Below, one piece after another: positions 17,023 through 25,978 of a stretch of 64,000 nt of DNA. The position numbers and the translations under genes were made by a program. The stretch covers positions 121,874-185,873 of the forward strand of contig DLGZ01000011.1 of assembly GCA_002482965.1 (NCBI GenBank), in the 5' to 3' direction. Each line of letters starts with the position of its first letter. The stretch's first letter is position 1. The DNA is from Verrucomicrobiaceae bacterium UBA7681 (GTDB lineage Bacteria; Verrucomicrobiota; Verrucomicrobiia; Verrucomicrobiales; Verrucomicrobiaceae). The notes beneath the pieces are model-generated. The model made no database searches. It was not told the DNA's origin and worked only from the letters and a program-made list of their open reading frames with translations.

Positions 17023-17838
17023 ATGGCTCACCAAACCACCCCGACGAATATGCGACTTCAAGACCAGGTCATCCTCATCACCGGCAGCACCACCGGCATC
17101 GGCGAATTCATGGCGCGGCGCTTCGTCGCCGAAGGCGCCCAAGTCATCCTGCATGGCCGTGACGCGGCACGCGGCGAGGCTTTGTGCCAGGAACTCGGCA
17201 AGGACAAGGCGGCCTTCTGCCAGGGCGATCTCGCGGATGCCGCGTATCCGGCCAAACTGGCTGCGGACGCGATTGCCGCCTTTGGCAAGGTCGATGCCTT
17301 GGTGAACAATGCGGCGCTGACCAATCGCGCGAAAATCGACGAGACGGATGCAGCCATGTTTGACCGCATCATCGGCGTGAATGCCCGTGCGCCGATGCTC
17401 CTGATCCGCGCCCTGCTGCCCGAATTGAAAAAGAACCGGGGTGTCGTGCTGAACATCGGCTCCGTGCTCGCGCACTGCGGTCAGGCGAATCTGCTGGCCT
17501 ACTCGATGTCCAAGGGTGCGCTGATGACGATGACGCGCAATCTGGCCGATGCTCTGGGCACCGACCGCGTGCGCGTGAACCAACTCAACGTCGGGTGGAC
17601 GCTCACCGAGAACGAATACCAGGTGAAGCTTGGCGACGGACTCGGCGAAGGCTGGCCGGATCGTCTGCCTGCCTATGCCGTGCCGATGGGCCGCCTGCTG
17701 ATGCCGGAAGACATCGCTGCGGCAGCCGTTTACTGGGTTGGCCGCGAAAGTTTCCCAGTCACCGGCACCGTGGCCGAACTGGAGCAGTATCCGCTCATTG
17801 GCCGCTACACGAATCACGAAGGCGACGAGAAGAAATAA
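17023..17838 (+). CDS. SDR-family oxidoreductase
   Basis: A 271-aa classical short-chain dehydrogenase. The cofactor motif is TGSTTGIGEFMARR (TGxxxGIG), followed by the structural VNNAALTNRA (NNAG-like). The catalytic Tyr-x-x-x-Lys is YSMSKGAL with a Ser upstream in LNIGSVLAHCG. A second in-frame ATG at 17050 (MRLQDQVILITG) fits the family start better and may be the true one. There is no signal peptide, so it is cytosolic, unlike the genes before it. Together with the next gene (FAH family) it resembles the non-phosphorylative L-fucose/L-rhamnose-type branch, where an SDR oxidises a 2-keto-3-deoxy sugar acid. That assignment is inference. Confidence 0.88.
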   Translation: MAHQTTPTNMRLQDQVILITGSTTGIGEFMARRFVAEGAQVILHGRDAARGEALCQELGKDKAAFCQGDLADAAYPAKLAADAIAAFGKVDALVNNAALTNRAKIDETDAAMFDRIIGVNARAPMLLIRALLPELKKNRGVVLNIGSVLAHCGQANLLAYSMSKGALMTMTRNLADALGTDRVRVNQLNVGWTLTENEYQVKLGDGLGEGWPDRLPAYAVPMGRLLMPEDIAAAAVYWVGRESFPVTGTVAELEQYPLIGRYTNHEGDEKK

Positions 17839-17876
17839 CGAATTAAAATCCGAGAACTGAGAAGAACAACCCTACC

Positions 17877-18734
17877 ATGAAACTGATCCGCTTTGGAAAT
17901 CCTGGAGAAGAGAAACCCGGCCTGCAACTTGACGATGGCAGCCGCATTGATGCGAGCGCCTTTGGCAGTGACTACGATGAAAAATTCTTCGGGGGCGATG
18001 GTTTGGAACATCTCGCAGCCTGGGCCAAGGCCAATGCGGCCACGGCGCCGAAGGTGGCTGCTGACACACGTCTGGGCCCGTGCATTGCACGTCCGAGCAA
18101 GATCATCTGCATCGGTCTGAACTACAGTGACCACGCCAAGGAAAGCGGCATGCCGATTCCGTCGGAGCCCATCGTGTTCTTCAAGGCCACCAGCGCCATC
18201 GTTGGCCCGAACGACAATGTGGTCATCCCGCGCAACTCGAAGAAGACCGACTGGGAGGTCGAGCTCGCCTTCGTCATTGGCAAAAAAGCCAGCTACGTTT
18301 CCGAAGAGAACGCCATGAGCCATGTGGCCGGTTACTGCGTGCACAACGACTACAGCGAACGCGAATGGCAGCTGGAGCGCGGCGGTCAGTGGGTCAAAGG
18401 CAAGAGCTGCGACACCTTCGCACCCCTCGGACCCTTCCTCGCCACAAGCGATGAGATCCCTGATCCGCAGAATTTGAAGCTCTGGCTCAAGCTGAACGGC
18501 AAGACCATTCAGAACAGCAGCACGGCGCAGATGATCTTCGGCGTGAAGACGCTGGTGAGCTATCTGAGTCAGTTCATGAGCCTGCTTCCCGGAGACATCA
18601 TCACCACCGGAACGCCTCCCGGCGTCGGCCTCGGTTTCAAGCCCGATCCGCTCTTCATGAAGCCCGGCGATGTCATCGAGCTCGGTGTCGAAGGCCTCGG
18701 CGAGCAGGGGCAGACAGCGGTGGCAGCTGCCTAA
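17877..18734 (+). CDS. Fumarylacetoacetate hydrolase family protein
   Basis: A 285-aa cytosolic metal-dependent C-C hydrolase. The opening MKLIRFGNPGEEKPGLQLDD and total length match the COG0179 branch that includes 2,4-diketo-3-deoxy-L-fuconate hydrolases. The catalytic core is visible: KIICIGLNYSDHAKESG, DWEVELAFVIGKKA (metal-binding E-x-E style residues), VHNDYSERE and the terminal IITTGTPPGVGLG. The partner SDR upstream would supply the diketo acid. It is the last gene of the operon and is followed by a strong terminator 28 bp downstream. Substrate identity is inferred from family and context only. Confidence 0.88.
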   Translation: MKLIRFGNPGEEKPGLQLDDGSRIDASAFGSDYDEKFFGGDGLEHLAAWAKANAATAPKVAADTRLGPCIARPSKIICIGLNYSDHAKESGMPIPSEPIVFFKATSAIVGPNDNVVIPRNSKKTDWEVELAFVIGKKASYVSEENAMSHVAGYCVHNDYSEREWQLERGGQWVKGKSCDTFAPLGPFLATSDEIPDPQNLKLWLKLNGKTIQNSSTAQMIFGVKTLVSYLSQFMSLLPGDIITTGTPPGVGLGFKPDPLFMKPGDVIELGVEGLGEQGQTAVAAA

Positions 18735-18761
18735 AGCAGCTTCGAGCTTTAGATTATCTGG

Positions 18762-18791
18762 AGGCCGTTCGTCAGAACGGCCTTCCTTTTT
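18762..18791 (+). terminator. Rho-independent terminator of the 10.3-18.7 kb operon
   Basis: A perfect 9-bp stem AGGCCGTTC/GAACGGCCT (18762-18770 with 18775-18783), 4-nt loop GTCA, is followed by TCCTTTTT. The T-rich tract is on the plus-strand side only, so it ends the operon rather than the convergent gene. Confidence 0.85.
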
Positions 18792-18800
18792 GTATGAGGT

Positions 18801-21800
18801 TTACTCCACCTTCAGCACTCCGTTCATCACCATCCAGTGCCCCGGGAAGGTGCATAGGTAGGGATAGTCGCCTTTCTCTTTGGGTGCGGTGATGTGGATG
18901 GTGAATTCTCCTTTGGGATTCGTCATGTCGGTGTAGGCGAGAACGTCATCGGAATCGGGCACGTAGTGCTTCGCCAAGCCCTGCGGATCGGTGATCATGA
19001 GATTGGCGAGGTTGCCGATCTTTTGCAGCGTGCCGGGTTTGGCGAGCATCCAGTTGTGCGGCACCACGTCGGGGTTCTTGAAAACGATGGTGAGTTTTTC
19101 GCCTGCTTTGGCGGTAAGCTGCTTCTGCACGTATTGCAGGCCCAGAGCGGCTTCGATGACGAGTTCGCGGCCGCCTTCACCTTTGGCCCACGGATTCGGC
19201 TTGGCCGGCTTCGGCGCTTCGAGGCCGATCTGCGCGGCGTGATTGGTCTTCGCGATCTTGGCGTAGCCTGGGAACTCGGTGAAGGGCTCTGCCAGGGCGT
19301 GCGCGGTGAGGAAGATGTCGTGGCCGGTGCTCACATGCAGATGAATCTGGCTCGCGGTGACGATCTGCGGGATTTCGAGGAAGAGCGTCTTGCCACCGTC
19401 GAGTTTCTGCACGCTGCGCACTTCGAGCGGATCATGCCCGGGTGTGTCGGCATACTTCACCGAATACTCGGGCGAGCCGTACTGCGGGCCGTAGTGGTAG
19501 TTCCAGCACTGCGCAAAGCAGGTGGCGGCATCGGCATCTTTCACGGCCTGGTTGAAGCGGATCAGCACGCCATTGTCGCGGGCTTCGAAGCCGATGGGCA
19601 CGGGTTTCTCGCCGCCAGTGAAGCGCACGCGCTGGAAGCAGCCATCCTTCGGCGTGTAGCTGCCCCAGCCCTGCATGCCGTTCACATAGAGGTGGCCGTC
19701 CTTCGGATTGAAGCGTGCGCATTGCGGGCCGGAATCGAAGTTGCCGCTGATCTTCACTGAGGCTGCCTGCCAGCGTCCCTTCACATTCTGCCGCATCACG
19801 AGCCACGCACTGCCACCGCCGGAAGAGAGGTGAACGAAATTGCCATCGCCTTTGAGCGCGGCCCATTTCTCACTCGAGATGAAAGCCTGGCTGCTCGCGC
19901 TGTTGTCCTCGCCACGTGGCATGTACATCAGGACAGGCTCGGGCGGCTGGCCGTTCTTGGGACCACCGGCCCCGAAGTGAGGTTCGTCGTAGAACAACCC
20001 TTGTTTCATCGCCTCCGCCGTGGGTGCCGTGGCTTCGAGCCTTTCGACATCGATCTGGCAGATGCTGGTGGCGGGCGTCCAGTCGCCCTCCTGCACGCTG
20101 GTGGTGATGAAGCGGCCGTCCGGTGAGATACCGAGGCCGTTCGGATTGCGGAAGCCGGTGCCGAGGACCTGCAGTGTTTCATCATATCCGTCGGTGGAGA
20201 TGCGGCACACTCCTTGGTTGCCGGAGGCGAAATACCAGCGGCCTTCTTTGTCAGTTTCGAGGCCGACGATGAAGTCATGGCCACCGGGCGAGGTCTGCAT
20301 TTTGTTGACGATGCACTCATAGTAGTCGGCCTCGTCATCACCGTTCAAATCGTGAAGGCAGGTGACCTGGTCGCGACCGAGGACGTAGATCTTGTCCTTC
20401 ACAACCCTCACTCCCAGCGGTTGGTGCAACCCGGTGGCGAAGCGCTTCCAGCGGAGCTTCTCCAGCTTCTCATCAATGCCTTTCACCAGCCAAACTTCGC
20501 CGGTCATCGTGGCGATCGCGGCAGTGCCATCGCTGAAGAAGTCGTGTGCCGTGATGAAGAAGAGCGTGCCGTAGGGATTTTTGAAGGGGATTTCGATGGT
20601 GTCCGTGGCGAAGGGCTGCTGTTTGCCCAGGGTGCCCTTGGTTTCGATCCATTCCGGCCACTGGGCAGGGCCACCTTTGACGAAGGGGGCATTTTCTTCG
20701 GCGTCGATGCTCCGATGACCTTCATTATTGATCGCGAAAATGACCTTTTTGCCATGCCGGTAGAAGCCCTTGTACCTGATCGCTCCGTCGTGGCCGTCCT
20801 CAGGGTCTTTTTTCACTACCTTGCCGTCCATCGCGGCCCCGCCCATGAATCCGTGCCGGGCATCGCCGAGTTTGAGGAAGCCGCCTGTCCAAGTGAGAGG
20901 GATCGTGATCAAATCAGTATCGAAGACATAGGAGGTGTCGCCGTCCCGGACACACACGGCCTTCGGAATCGTCAGCCCCGCACCTTTGAAAACACAACTG
21001 AACACACTGCCGAGATCGCTCGTAGCAAAGCGATTGTCTTTCCACGTCACCTGATCGTTCTGATTGCCCCAATGCCCCTGCTGTCCGCCGTCGAGGCCGG
21101 GGAATTGCGGGAGCAGTTCGGGCAGAGGTTTCTGCTTCATGAACTGCAGCGCCTCCTTGCCGTAGAAGTCGAAGACGCGCTCGCGATTAACAAATTCCTG
21201 CCAGTGGACGTTGTCGTCAGGGTTGAGCGGTTTGCGGTCGGGCTTGAACTCGGCGGGCTTTGGCGCGGGTGGTGGCAGGAGGGCGTCGAGGTTGTCGAAG
21301 TCCCAGAGGCCGAGGGTGTTGTCCATGCGCAGACGCGGAGCGCCGCCTTTGCGTGGCTTCATCACGCCGCGTGTGATGCGCACGTCGTCGATGAGACCAT
21401 CGCAGCCAATCGAGTGATCGACGAGGCTGCCGAAAGCAATGCCACCGGCAGTCGGTGTGCCTTTGAGGGGCTGCGTGGCTTTGGTGAACACTTGCTTGCC
21501 ATCGATCCAAAGCGTGACGTTCTGTTCGTCGATGTTGGCGACGAAGTCGTGCCACTGGCCGTCGCAGACATCGACCTTCGAATCAAAGTCACCGCCACGT
21601 CCGGGCATGAAGAGCGCCAGCGTGCCGCGCTTTGCATGTGTGTAGAGCTCCCAATGCGTGGCGGATGATTTGGCGTCGGAGGCGATGAGGATGTTATAGC
21701 GCTCCTTGCTGTTGAGCTGCGCTCTACACTCAAGCGTGAGTGGCAGGGTGCGGAAGGGCTCGTTGTCCTGCTCAAAGTAGCTGCCCTTCAAGGCCTCGCC

Positions 21801-22787
21801 GAATTCTTTGCTCAACGATGGCTTGCCCTGACCGACCATGAGGAGCTTGACGGTGATACCGGGCGCTGCGGCAGCGGTTTTGTCGCTCCAGGTGCGATAC
21901 TTCGGCTTCGGACCGGGGGGATTGTCATCGAGCTGTGGTACGAGCCAGGCGAGTCCATCGAGGTTGTCGAGCAGGCGGCCTTCAGCATCTTCGTTGGTGT
22001 GGTTCAGAATGCCGATGGGGCCGTTGTAACCGCTCGCACGCACGATGCGCAGCACCTTCACATCTTCGGTGCCCACGCCGAGCGGGAGGATCTTGCGGCC
22101 CTTGGCCTCGCCGTTGATGTCCATGCCGTTGAGATTGAAGCAGAGCAGGTAGGGCAGCATGCGCGGCAGCACTTTGGCAAGGCGATCCAGATGGCCGTGG
22201 CCGTGATGCAGGTTATACACGATGCCGACATTTTTGAGGCCCTGCGCCTTCAAGGCTTCCACGATGGCGATGGCGTTTTCCGGTTCGCCATACCACGCGC
22301 CGTGATTGTAGAGCCCCACCTCGCAGCCCAGCGGTGCGGCGGCTTCGCAGATCGGCTTCAACCGCCCGACCTCCTTTGCCACACGGGCTTGCTGATCCGC
22401 CTCATCTTTGACCTGGATCGCACCTCCGTTACCGCTCACCCAGAGCTGAGGATGCACGCCGTGACGTTTGAAAAGCTCGAGCGTCTTCTTCGCCTCATCA
22501 TTGAGAGTTCCAGGGAACCACCAGCCCATCAGCTCGATGTGGTGTTTCTTGAGTGCGTTCAGTTCGTCGTCCCACAGCGGAATGTGCTCGGCGCGGTAGT
22601 CATAGACGAACTTCTTCACGCCCATCTTCTCCAGCATGGCCGCACGCTCTTCCGGGCCGCGCTTGCCCGCATCAAACGGCACAATGCACCACGCGACGAG
22701 GTTGGATTTGTCAAAGAGTCCTTCAGCTGCCTTAGATTGACCGAAGGCAGAAGTGAGAAACGCGAAAGCGAGGAGACGGGAGAGCAT
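18801..22787 (-). CDS. 1,328-aa secreted fusion: TIM barrel, LamG-like, beta-propeller, blue-copper domain
   Basis: A very large exported protein with signal MLSRLLAFAFLTSAFGQSKA. Domains in order: a sugar isomerase/endonuclease IV-like TIM barrel (about 25-300; GCEVGLYNHGAWYGEPEN, VGIVYNLHHGHGHL); a concanavalin/LamG-like segment (about 320-500; WHDFVANIDEQNVTLWIDGK); a PVC-type linker (about 525-760); a sugar-dehydrogenase-like beta-propeller (about 770-1130; FATGLHQPLGV, GFRNPNGLGISPDG); and an azurin/plastocyanin-like domain (about 1205-1328). The likely copper ligands are His1244 (PHNW), Cys1312, His1317 and Met1321 (CTFPGHWMVM). A plausible role is periplasmic sugar oxidation with electrons leaving through copper, but the propeller cofactor is not identified. 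It is the last gene of a four-gene operon headed by the PAS-AraC regulator. Confidence 0.85.
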   Translation of the reverse strand: MLSRLLAFAFLTSAFGQSKAAEGLFDKSNLVAWCIVPFDAGKRGPEERAAMLEKMGVKKFVYDYRAEHIPLWDDELNALKKHHIELMGWWFPGTLNDEAKKTLELFKRHGVHPQLWVSGNGGAIQVKDEADQQARVAKEVGRLKPICEAAAPLGCEVGLYNHGAWYGEPENAIAIVEALKAQGLKNVGIVYNLHHGHGHLDRLAKVLPRMLPYLLCFNLNGMDINGEAKGRKILPLGVGTEDVKVLRIVRASGYNGPIGILNHTNEDAEGRLLDNLDGLAWLVPQLDDNPPGPKPKYRTWSDKTAAAAPGITVKLLMVGQGKPSLSKEFGEALKGSYFEQDNEPFRTLPLTLECRAQLNSKERYNILIASDAKSSATHWELYTHAKRGTLALFMPGRGGDFDSKVDVCDGQWHDFVANIDEQNVTLWIDGKQVFTKATQPLKGTPTAGGIAFGSLVDHSIGCDGLIDDVRITRGVMKPRKGGAPRLRMDNTLGLWDFDNLDALLPPPAPKPAEFKPDRKPLNPDDNVHWQEFVNRERVFDFYGKEALQFMKQKPLPELLPQFPGLDGGQQGHWGNQNDQVTWKDNRFATSDLGSVFSCVFKGAGLTIPKAVCVRDGDTSYVFDTDLITIPLTWTGGFLKLGDARHGFMGGAAMDGKVVKKDPEDGHDGAIRYKGFYRHGKKVIFAINNEGHRSIDAEENAPFVKGGPAQWPEWIETKGTLGKQQPFATDTIEIPFKNPYGTLFFITAHDFFSDGTAAIATMTGEVWLVKGIDEKLEKLRWKRFATGLHQPLGVRVVKDKIYVLGRDQVTCLHDLNGDDEADYYECIVNKMQTSPGGHDFIVGLETDKEGRWYFASGNQGVCRISTDGYDETLQVLGTGFRNPNGLGISPDGRFITTSVQEGDWTPATSICQIDVERLEATAPTAEAMKQGLFYDEPHFGAGGPKNGQPPEPVLMYMPRGEDNSASSQAFISSEKWAALKGDGNFVHLSSGGGSAWLVMRQNVKGRWQAASVKISGNFDSGPQCARFNPKDGHLYVNGMQGWGSYTPKDGCFQRVRFTGGEKPVPIGFEARDNGVLIRFNQAVKDADAATCFAQCWNYHYGPQYGSPEYSVKYADTPGHDPLEVRSVQKLDGGKTLFLEIPQIVTASQIHLHVSTGHDIFLTAHALAEPFTEFPGYAKIAKTNHAAQIGLEAPKPAKPNPWAKGEGGRELVIEAALGLQYVQKQLTAKAGEKLTIVFKNPDVVPHNWMLAKPGTLQKIGNLANLMITDPQGLAKHYVPDSDDVLAYTDMTNPKGEFTIHITAPKEKGDYPYLCTFPGHWMVMNGVLKVE

Positions 22788-22796
22788 TGGGAATGG

Positions 22797-23777
22797 TTAC
22801 TTGGTGTTGGAATAGGCGGCCCACTGGGCCTCGATCCATTTCGCATCCGGTGCGCCATCGAAGACGAGGATGCGGTATTTGGAGACGTAAGGTTTGCCGG
22901 GTTCGATTGACCAGTCGCTGTCCTGCGACGGAGCGATGCAGAGCTGCGGGTTCTTCGGATTGAGGCGCAGGGGCTGCGGAAAGCGGAAGTTCGACGGATG
23001 AATTAGGATCGCCATGCCAGTAGGTGCGCCATCGACCTGACCGCCGAGGTGAACCCATTTGCCCTTGGTGGAATCACCTTTGACGCGGTCATGGCCTTCG
23101 CTGGTGAGCATGGTCACGGCATCGACAGGATTCCAAGCCGCATTGCCGCGCACTCCGAGACCGCCGTAGTGGTACTTCGGCAATTTGAGCGGCTGGATGC
23201 CCGCGCAGGTCTGAGTGCTGGTGAGGTCGATGATGTTGGCGGGCGTGCCGTCGAGCTCCTTCTGCGCCACCGCGACCTCCCACGTTTCATTGAGCACTTT
23301 TTGATCGGGCTCGTGACTGTGATCGAGAAACAGATGCTGGCTGATGAAGCCGCCGCCGTCAGCGCCACCCCAGCTTTTGTCGAGCTTCGCGAAACGCACT
23401 TCGGCGAGGATTTGGTCGCTGCTCTTGTTTTTGCCGTCGCCTTTGCCTTGGTTCCAGAAATCGGGATGCGCATCGCCAAACTCGGTCTTCGTCCACGCCA
23501 TCCAGATGCCGCGATGCCAACGGTGATCTTCTGGGTGGTTGCCAGTGACGAGTGTGCCACTGGGTGAATACACCGGATGCAGATGTGCGCCGTGTTTGAA
23601 AACGGCGGATACCCCCTCGGGCACCTCGCCTGCCTCCATCTGATAATCACAGATCGTCTTTCCACCGCTGCTGAAGTGCAGAACGGAATCAATTTTTTCC
23701 ACCTGGATTTCAGCGGCGGAAGCATGGGTGGTAAAAAGGGCGGCAAAGACCGCAGCTAGAAGAAGGGTTGGCTTCAT
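22797..23777 (-). CDS. Secreted DUF6807 (PmoA-like) family protein
   Basis: A 326-aa exported protein, signal MKPTLLLAAVFAALFTTHASA. The segments HPVYSPSGTLVTGNHPEDHRWHRG (quoted here in part as HPEDHRWHRGIW), LHFSSGGKTICDYQ and GMAILIHPSNFRFPQP are hallmarks of the family annotated DUF6807 or 'PmoA family'. Despite that name it is not a methane monooxygenase subunit. The His-rich segment may bind metal or substrate. Members lie in carbohydrate clusters of Planctomycetes, Verrucomicrobia and Bacteroidetes. The ATG at 23777 is preferred over one seven codons upstream because it starts the signal peptide. The gene ends 9 bp before the 1,328-aa fusion gene. Confidence 0.8.
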   Translation of the reverse strand: MKPTLLLAAVFAALFTTHASAAEIQVEKIDSVLHFSSGGKTICDYQMEAGEVPEGVSAVFKHGAHLHPVYSPSGTLVTGNHPEDHRWHRGIWMAWTKTEFGDAHPDFWNQGKGDGKNKSSDQILAEVRFAKLDKSWGGADGGGFISQHLFLDHSHEPDQKVLNETWEVAVAQKELDGTPANIIDLTSTQTCAGIQPLKLPKYHYGGLGVRGNAAWNPVDAVTMLTSEGHDRVKGDSTKGKWVHLGGQVDGAPTGMAILIHPSNFRFPQPLRLNPKNPQLCIAPSQDSDWSIEPGKPYVSKYRILVFDGAPDAKWIEAQWAAYSNTK

Positions 23778-23799
23778 GACGATGGAACGGGCTGGCACG

Positions 23800-25077
23800 T
23801 CAGAAACTCGCAGGCTTTACGAGCGTACCTGCTTTCACAGCCCCGCCTTGCATGACGGCGAGAAGGTTGTCACGGTTCTCGAGAATGGAGATGTCTTTGA
23901 GTACGTCGCCCGCAACGACAAGGACATCTCCCAGCTTGCCTGCTTCAAGGGTGCCGATCTCCTTCTCACGCCCCATCATTTTCGCGCCGCCGAGCGTGGC
24001 GCACTTGATCGTGTCCAGCGCGGAGAAGCCGACGTAATTGACGAAGAAGGTCAACTCCTGCGCATAGGTGCCGTGCGGTGTCCAGGCAAAGCCGTAGTCG
24101 CCACCGAGGCCCATGGTGCCGCCGGCCTTGAGGACTTTGCGGCAGCTTTCGGCACCGGCTTCAAGGGTTTCTTGATGGCCGTCCAGCACACGCTGGGACA
24201 GGCCGAACTCTTTGCCACGCTGCACGCTGAAGAGCTCAAAGCCGAGGCCGGGGCACATCGGCACGTTGCGCTTAAGCAGGAGATCGAGGCATTCGTCATC
24301 CATGAAAGTGCCGTGCTCGATGGCATCATATCCGGCTTTGAGCGCATTGCGAATGCCCTCCGTCGCGCGGCAGTGGCCGGTGACTTTGAGGCCGTGATTG
24401 TGCGCTGTGGCCACGACGGCGTGCATTTCATCAAAGGTCATGCACAGCGTGTGGTGGTCATTGATATCTGGAGAAGCCGCATCCCCCGTGGGATAAGTCT
24501 TCACCCACTCAATGCCGTCTTTGACAAGTTTTCTCACCGCACTGCGGGCCTGCTCAGGACCGTTCACAATGAAAACGATGCCCTCCATGCCAATGCGGCG
24601 GAAGTCGGGGTTCCAGTCCATCAACCCGCCCGCACCGCAGATTTCACGGCCACTGGCGCTTAGACGCGGGCCGGGGATCATGTCCTCCTCGATGGCCTTC
24701 TTCATCCACACATCAATGTTATGCAGGCAGCCGCCGCTGCGCGCTGCCGTGTAGCCGCATTCCAGCGCGGTCTTGGCATTCACGGCGGACTGCAGCGTGA
24801 CGTATTCCACAGGGAACTTGATGTCGAGATCCTGCAGCTCGGACACATTGAAGTAGGTGAGATGGATGTGCGCCTCGACGAGCCCCGGCATGATCGTGCC
24901 GCCACTCGCGTCGATGATGCGGGCCTCAGGAGGAGCAGGCGGCGCATCCGCAGCGGGACCAGCGTAGCTGATGATGCCGTCGGTGATGATGACTGCGCCG
25001 TTTGGAACGGCCGGTTTGCCCGTGCCATCGACGAGCTGGCCTTTTTTGACGACGGTGATGCCTGATTGGAGCTTCAT
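23800..25077 (-). CDS. Amidohydrolase family metal-dependent hydrolase
   Basis: A 425-aa cytosolic enzyme of the imidazolonepropionase-like amidohydrolase branch (COG1228). It begins with the small beta-sandwich (GQLVDGTGKPAVPNGAVII), followed by the metal motif GLVEAHIHLTYF (HxH), the Lys in WVKTYPTG, His residues in VTGHCRATEG and AIEHGTF, and the catalytic Asp in GLGGDYGFAW. The ending KLGDVLVVAGDVL is typical. It would hydrolyse an amide, dipeptide or similar bond. A TTG three codons earlier is possible, but the ATG at 25077 is more likely. The regulator gene lies 12 bp upstream. Confidence 0.88.
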   Translation of the reverse strand: MKLQSGITVVKKGQLVDGTGKPAVPNGAVIITDGIISYAGPAADAPPAPPEARIIDASGGTIMPGLVEAHIHLTYFNVSELQDLDIKFPVEYVTLQSAVNAKTALECGYTAARSGGCLHNIDVWMKKAIEEDMIPGPRLSASGREICGAGGLMDWNPDFRRIGMEGIVFIVNGPEQARSAVRKLVKDGIEWVKTYPTGDAASPDINDHHTLCMTFDEMHAVVATAHNHGLKVTGHCRATEGIRNALKAGYDAIEHGTFMDDECLDLLLKRNVPMCPGLGFELFSVQRGKEFGLSQRVLDGHQETLEAGAESCRKVLKAGGTMGLGGDYGFAWTPHGTYAQELTFFVNYVGFSALDTIKCATLGGAKMMGREKEIGTLEAGKLGDVLVVAGDVLKDISILENRDNLLAVMQGGAVKAGTLVKPASF

Positions 25078-25089
25078 GGTGCCCAAATG

Positions 25090-25902
25090 CTATCGTTTCG
25101 TCCGGCGCTTGGATAGAACAGAAACGGCAGGGCTTGGAACATTCGCGGCAGCGTAGGTCTCGCGGTAGGCACCGGGTGTGAGGCTGGTCACGCGGCGGAA
25201 CTCGCGGGTGAGATGGCTCTGATCCGCAAAGCCGCAGCGCAGACCCACGGCCGAGATGGATTCGCGGGTATCCACCAGCAGGCGACACGCTGTCTGAATG
25301 CGCAGGCGCTTCAGATACTGCTGCGGTGGCAGGCCATACTCACGGACAAAGCTGCGTTCAAAAGCTCGTGGCGACATGCCGACGGCCTGCGCCATATCAG
25401 AGTTGGTCACCGATTCGCCGAGGCGACGAGTCATGAGCGCAATGACGACGCCGAGGCGGATGTCGCTGCGTTGATCAATCTGCGCGGCATCCAGCGCGCG
25501 CGTGATGCCGGCGGTGCCGACGATGCGGCCTCGGGCATTGCAGACGGGCCGTTTGGTGGTGAAACACCAGGAGGCGGTGTGATCAAAGCGACCGACAAGT
25601 TCCAGGCGGCCCTGCACCGTCTGCCCGGCCAGCACGGCTTCATCGCCTGCCCGAAAATGCGCCGCCAGGTGCGCGGGCGAGAGATCATCGTCGGTCTTGC
25701 CGAGCACTTCTGTGAGCTGGTGCATGCCGTAGTTCAGCAGGAAGGTGCGGTTCACCCAGAGGTAACGGCGTTTGGCGTCTTTGATCCATGCCTGCACGTC
25801 CGGCAGCGCGTCGAAAAGATCGCGCAGGGCATCGACGGGGGATGTGGCGGCGGCTTTGGCTTTCACAAGCGGGAGACTAATCAGAACGTGTTTCGATGAC
25901 AC
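25090..25902 (-). CDS. AraC-family transcriptional regulator with PAS domain
   Basis: A 270-aa regulator and probable head of the operon running left to 18801. Residues about 20-135 form a PAS sensor (LFDALPDVQAWIKDAKRRYL, VLGKTDDDLSP, RGRIVGTAGITR). The C-terminal half has the paired AraC helix-turn-helix: VTNSDMAQAVGMSPRAFERS and SAVGLRCGFADQSHLTREFR. The start shown is GTG at 25900-25902; no better ATG is present before the PAS domain. It probably senses a small ligand derived from the substrate of the operon; that is inference. Confidence 0.9.
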   Translation of the reverse strand: MSSKHVLISLPLVKAKAAATSPVDALRDLFDALPDVQAWIKDAKRRYLWVNRTFLLNYGMHQLTEVLGKTDDDLSPAHLAAHFRAGDEAVLAGQTVQGRLELVGRFDHTASWCFTTKRPVCNARGRIVGTAGITRALDAAQIDQRSDIRLGVVIALMTRRLGESVTNSDMAQAVGMSPRAFERSFVREYGLPPQQYLKRLRIQTACRLLVDTRESISAVGLRCGFADQSHLTREFRRVTSLTPGAYRETYAAANVPSPAVSVLSKRRTKR

Positions 25903-25921
25903 GCGGAATCAGGCAGGCATG

Positions 25922-25953
25922 AAAAAAGCGGAGCCGCATGCCGCAGCTCCGCT
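25922..25953 (-). terminator. Rho-independent terminator (minus strand)
   Basis: Read on the minus strand, the stem AGCGGAGC/GCTCCGCT (25946-25953 with 25927-25934) surrounds an 11-nt loop and runs into six T residues (25922-25927). It lies just past the stop of the Cys-rich secreted protein gene. Confidence 0.8.
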
Positions 25954-25978
25954 TGAGGGGTGAAATGGAGACGCCCGG

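Noticed and set aside
20214..21668. 484-codon plus-strand frame inside the 1,328-aa fusion gene
   Set aside because: No recognisable domain; the minus-strand protein is continuous with propeller and LamG features across the same span.
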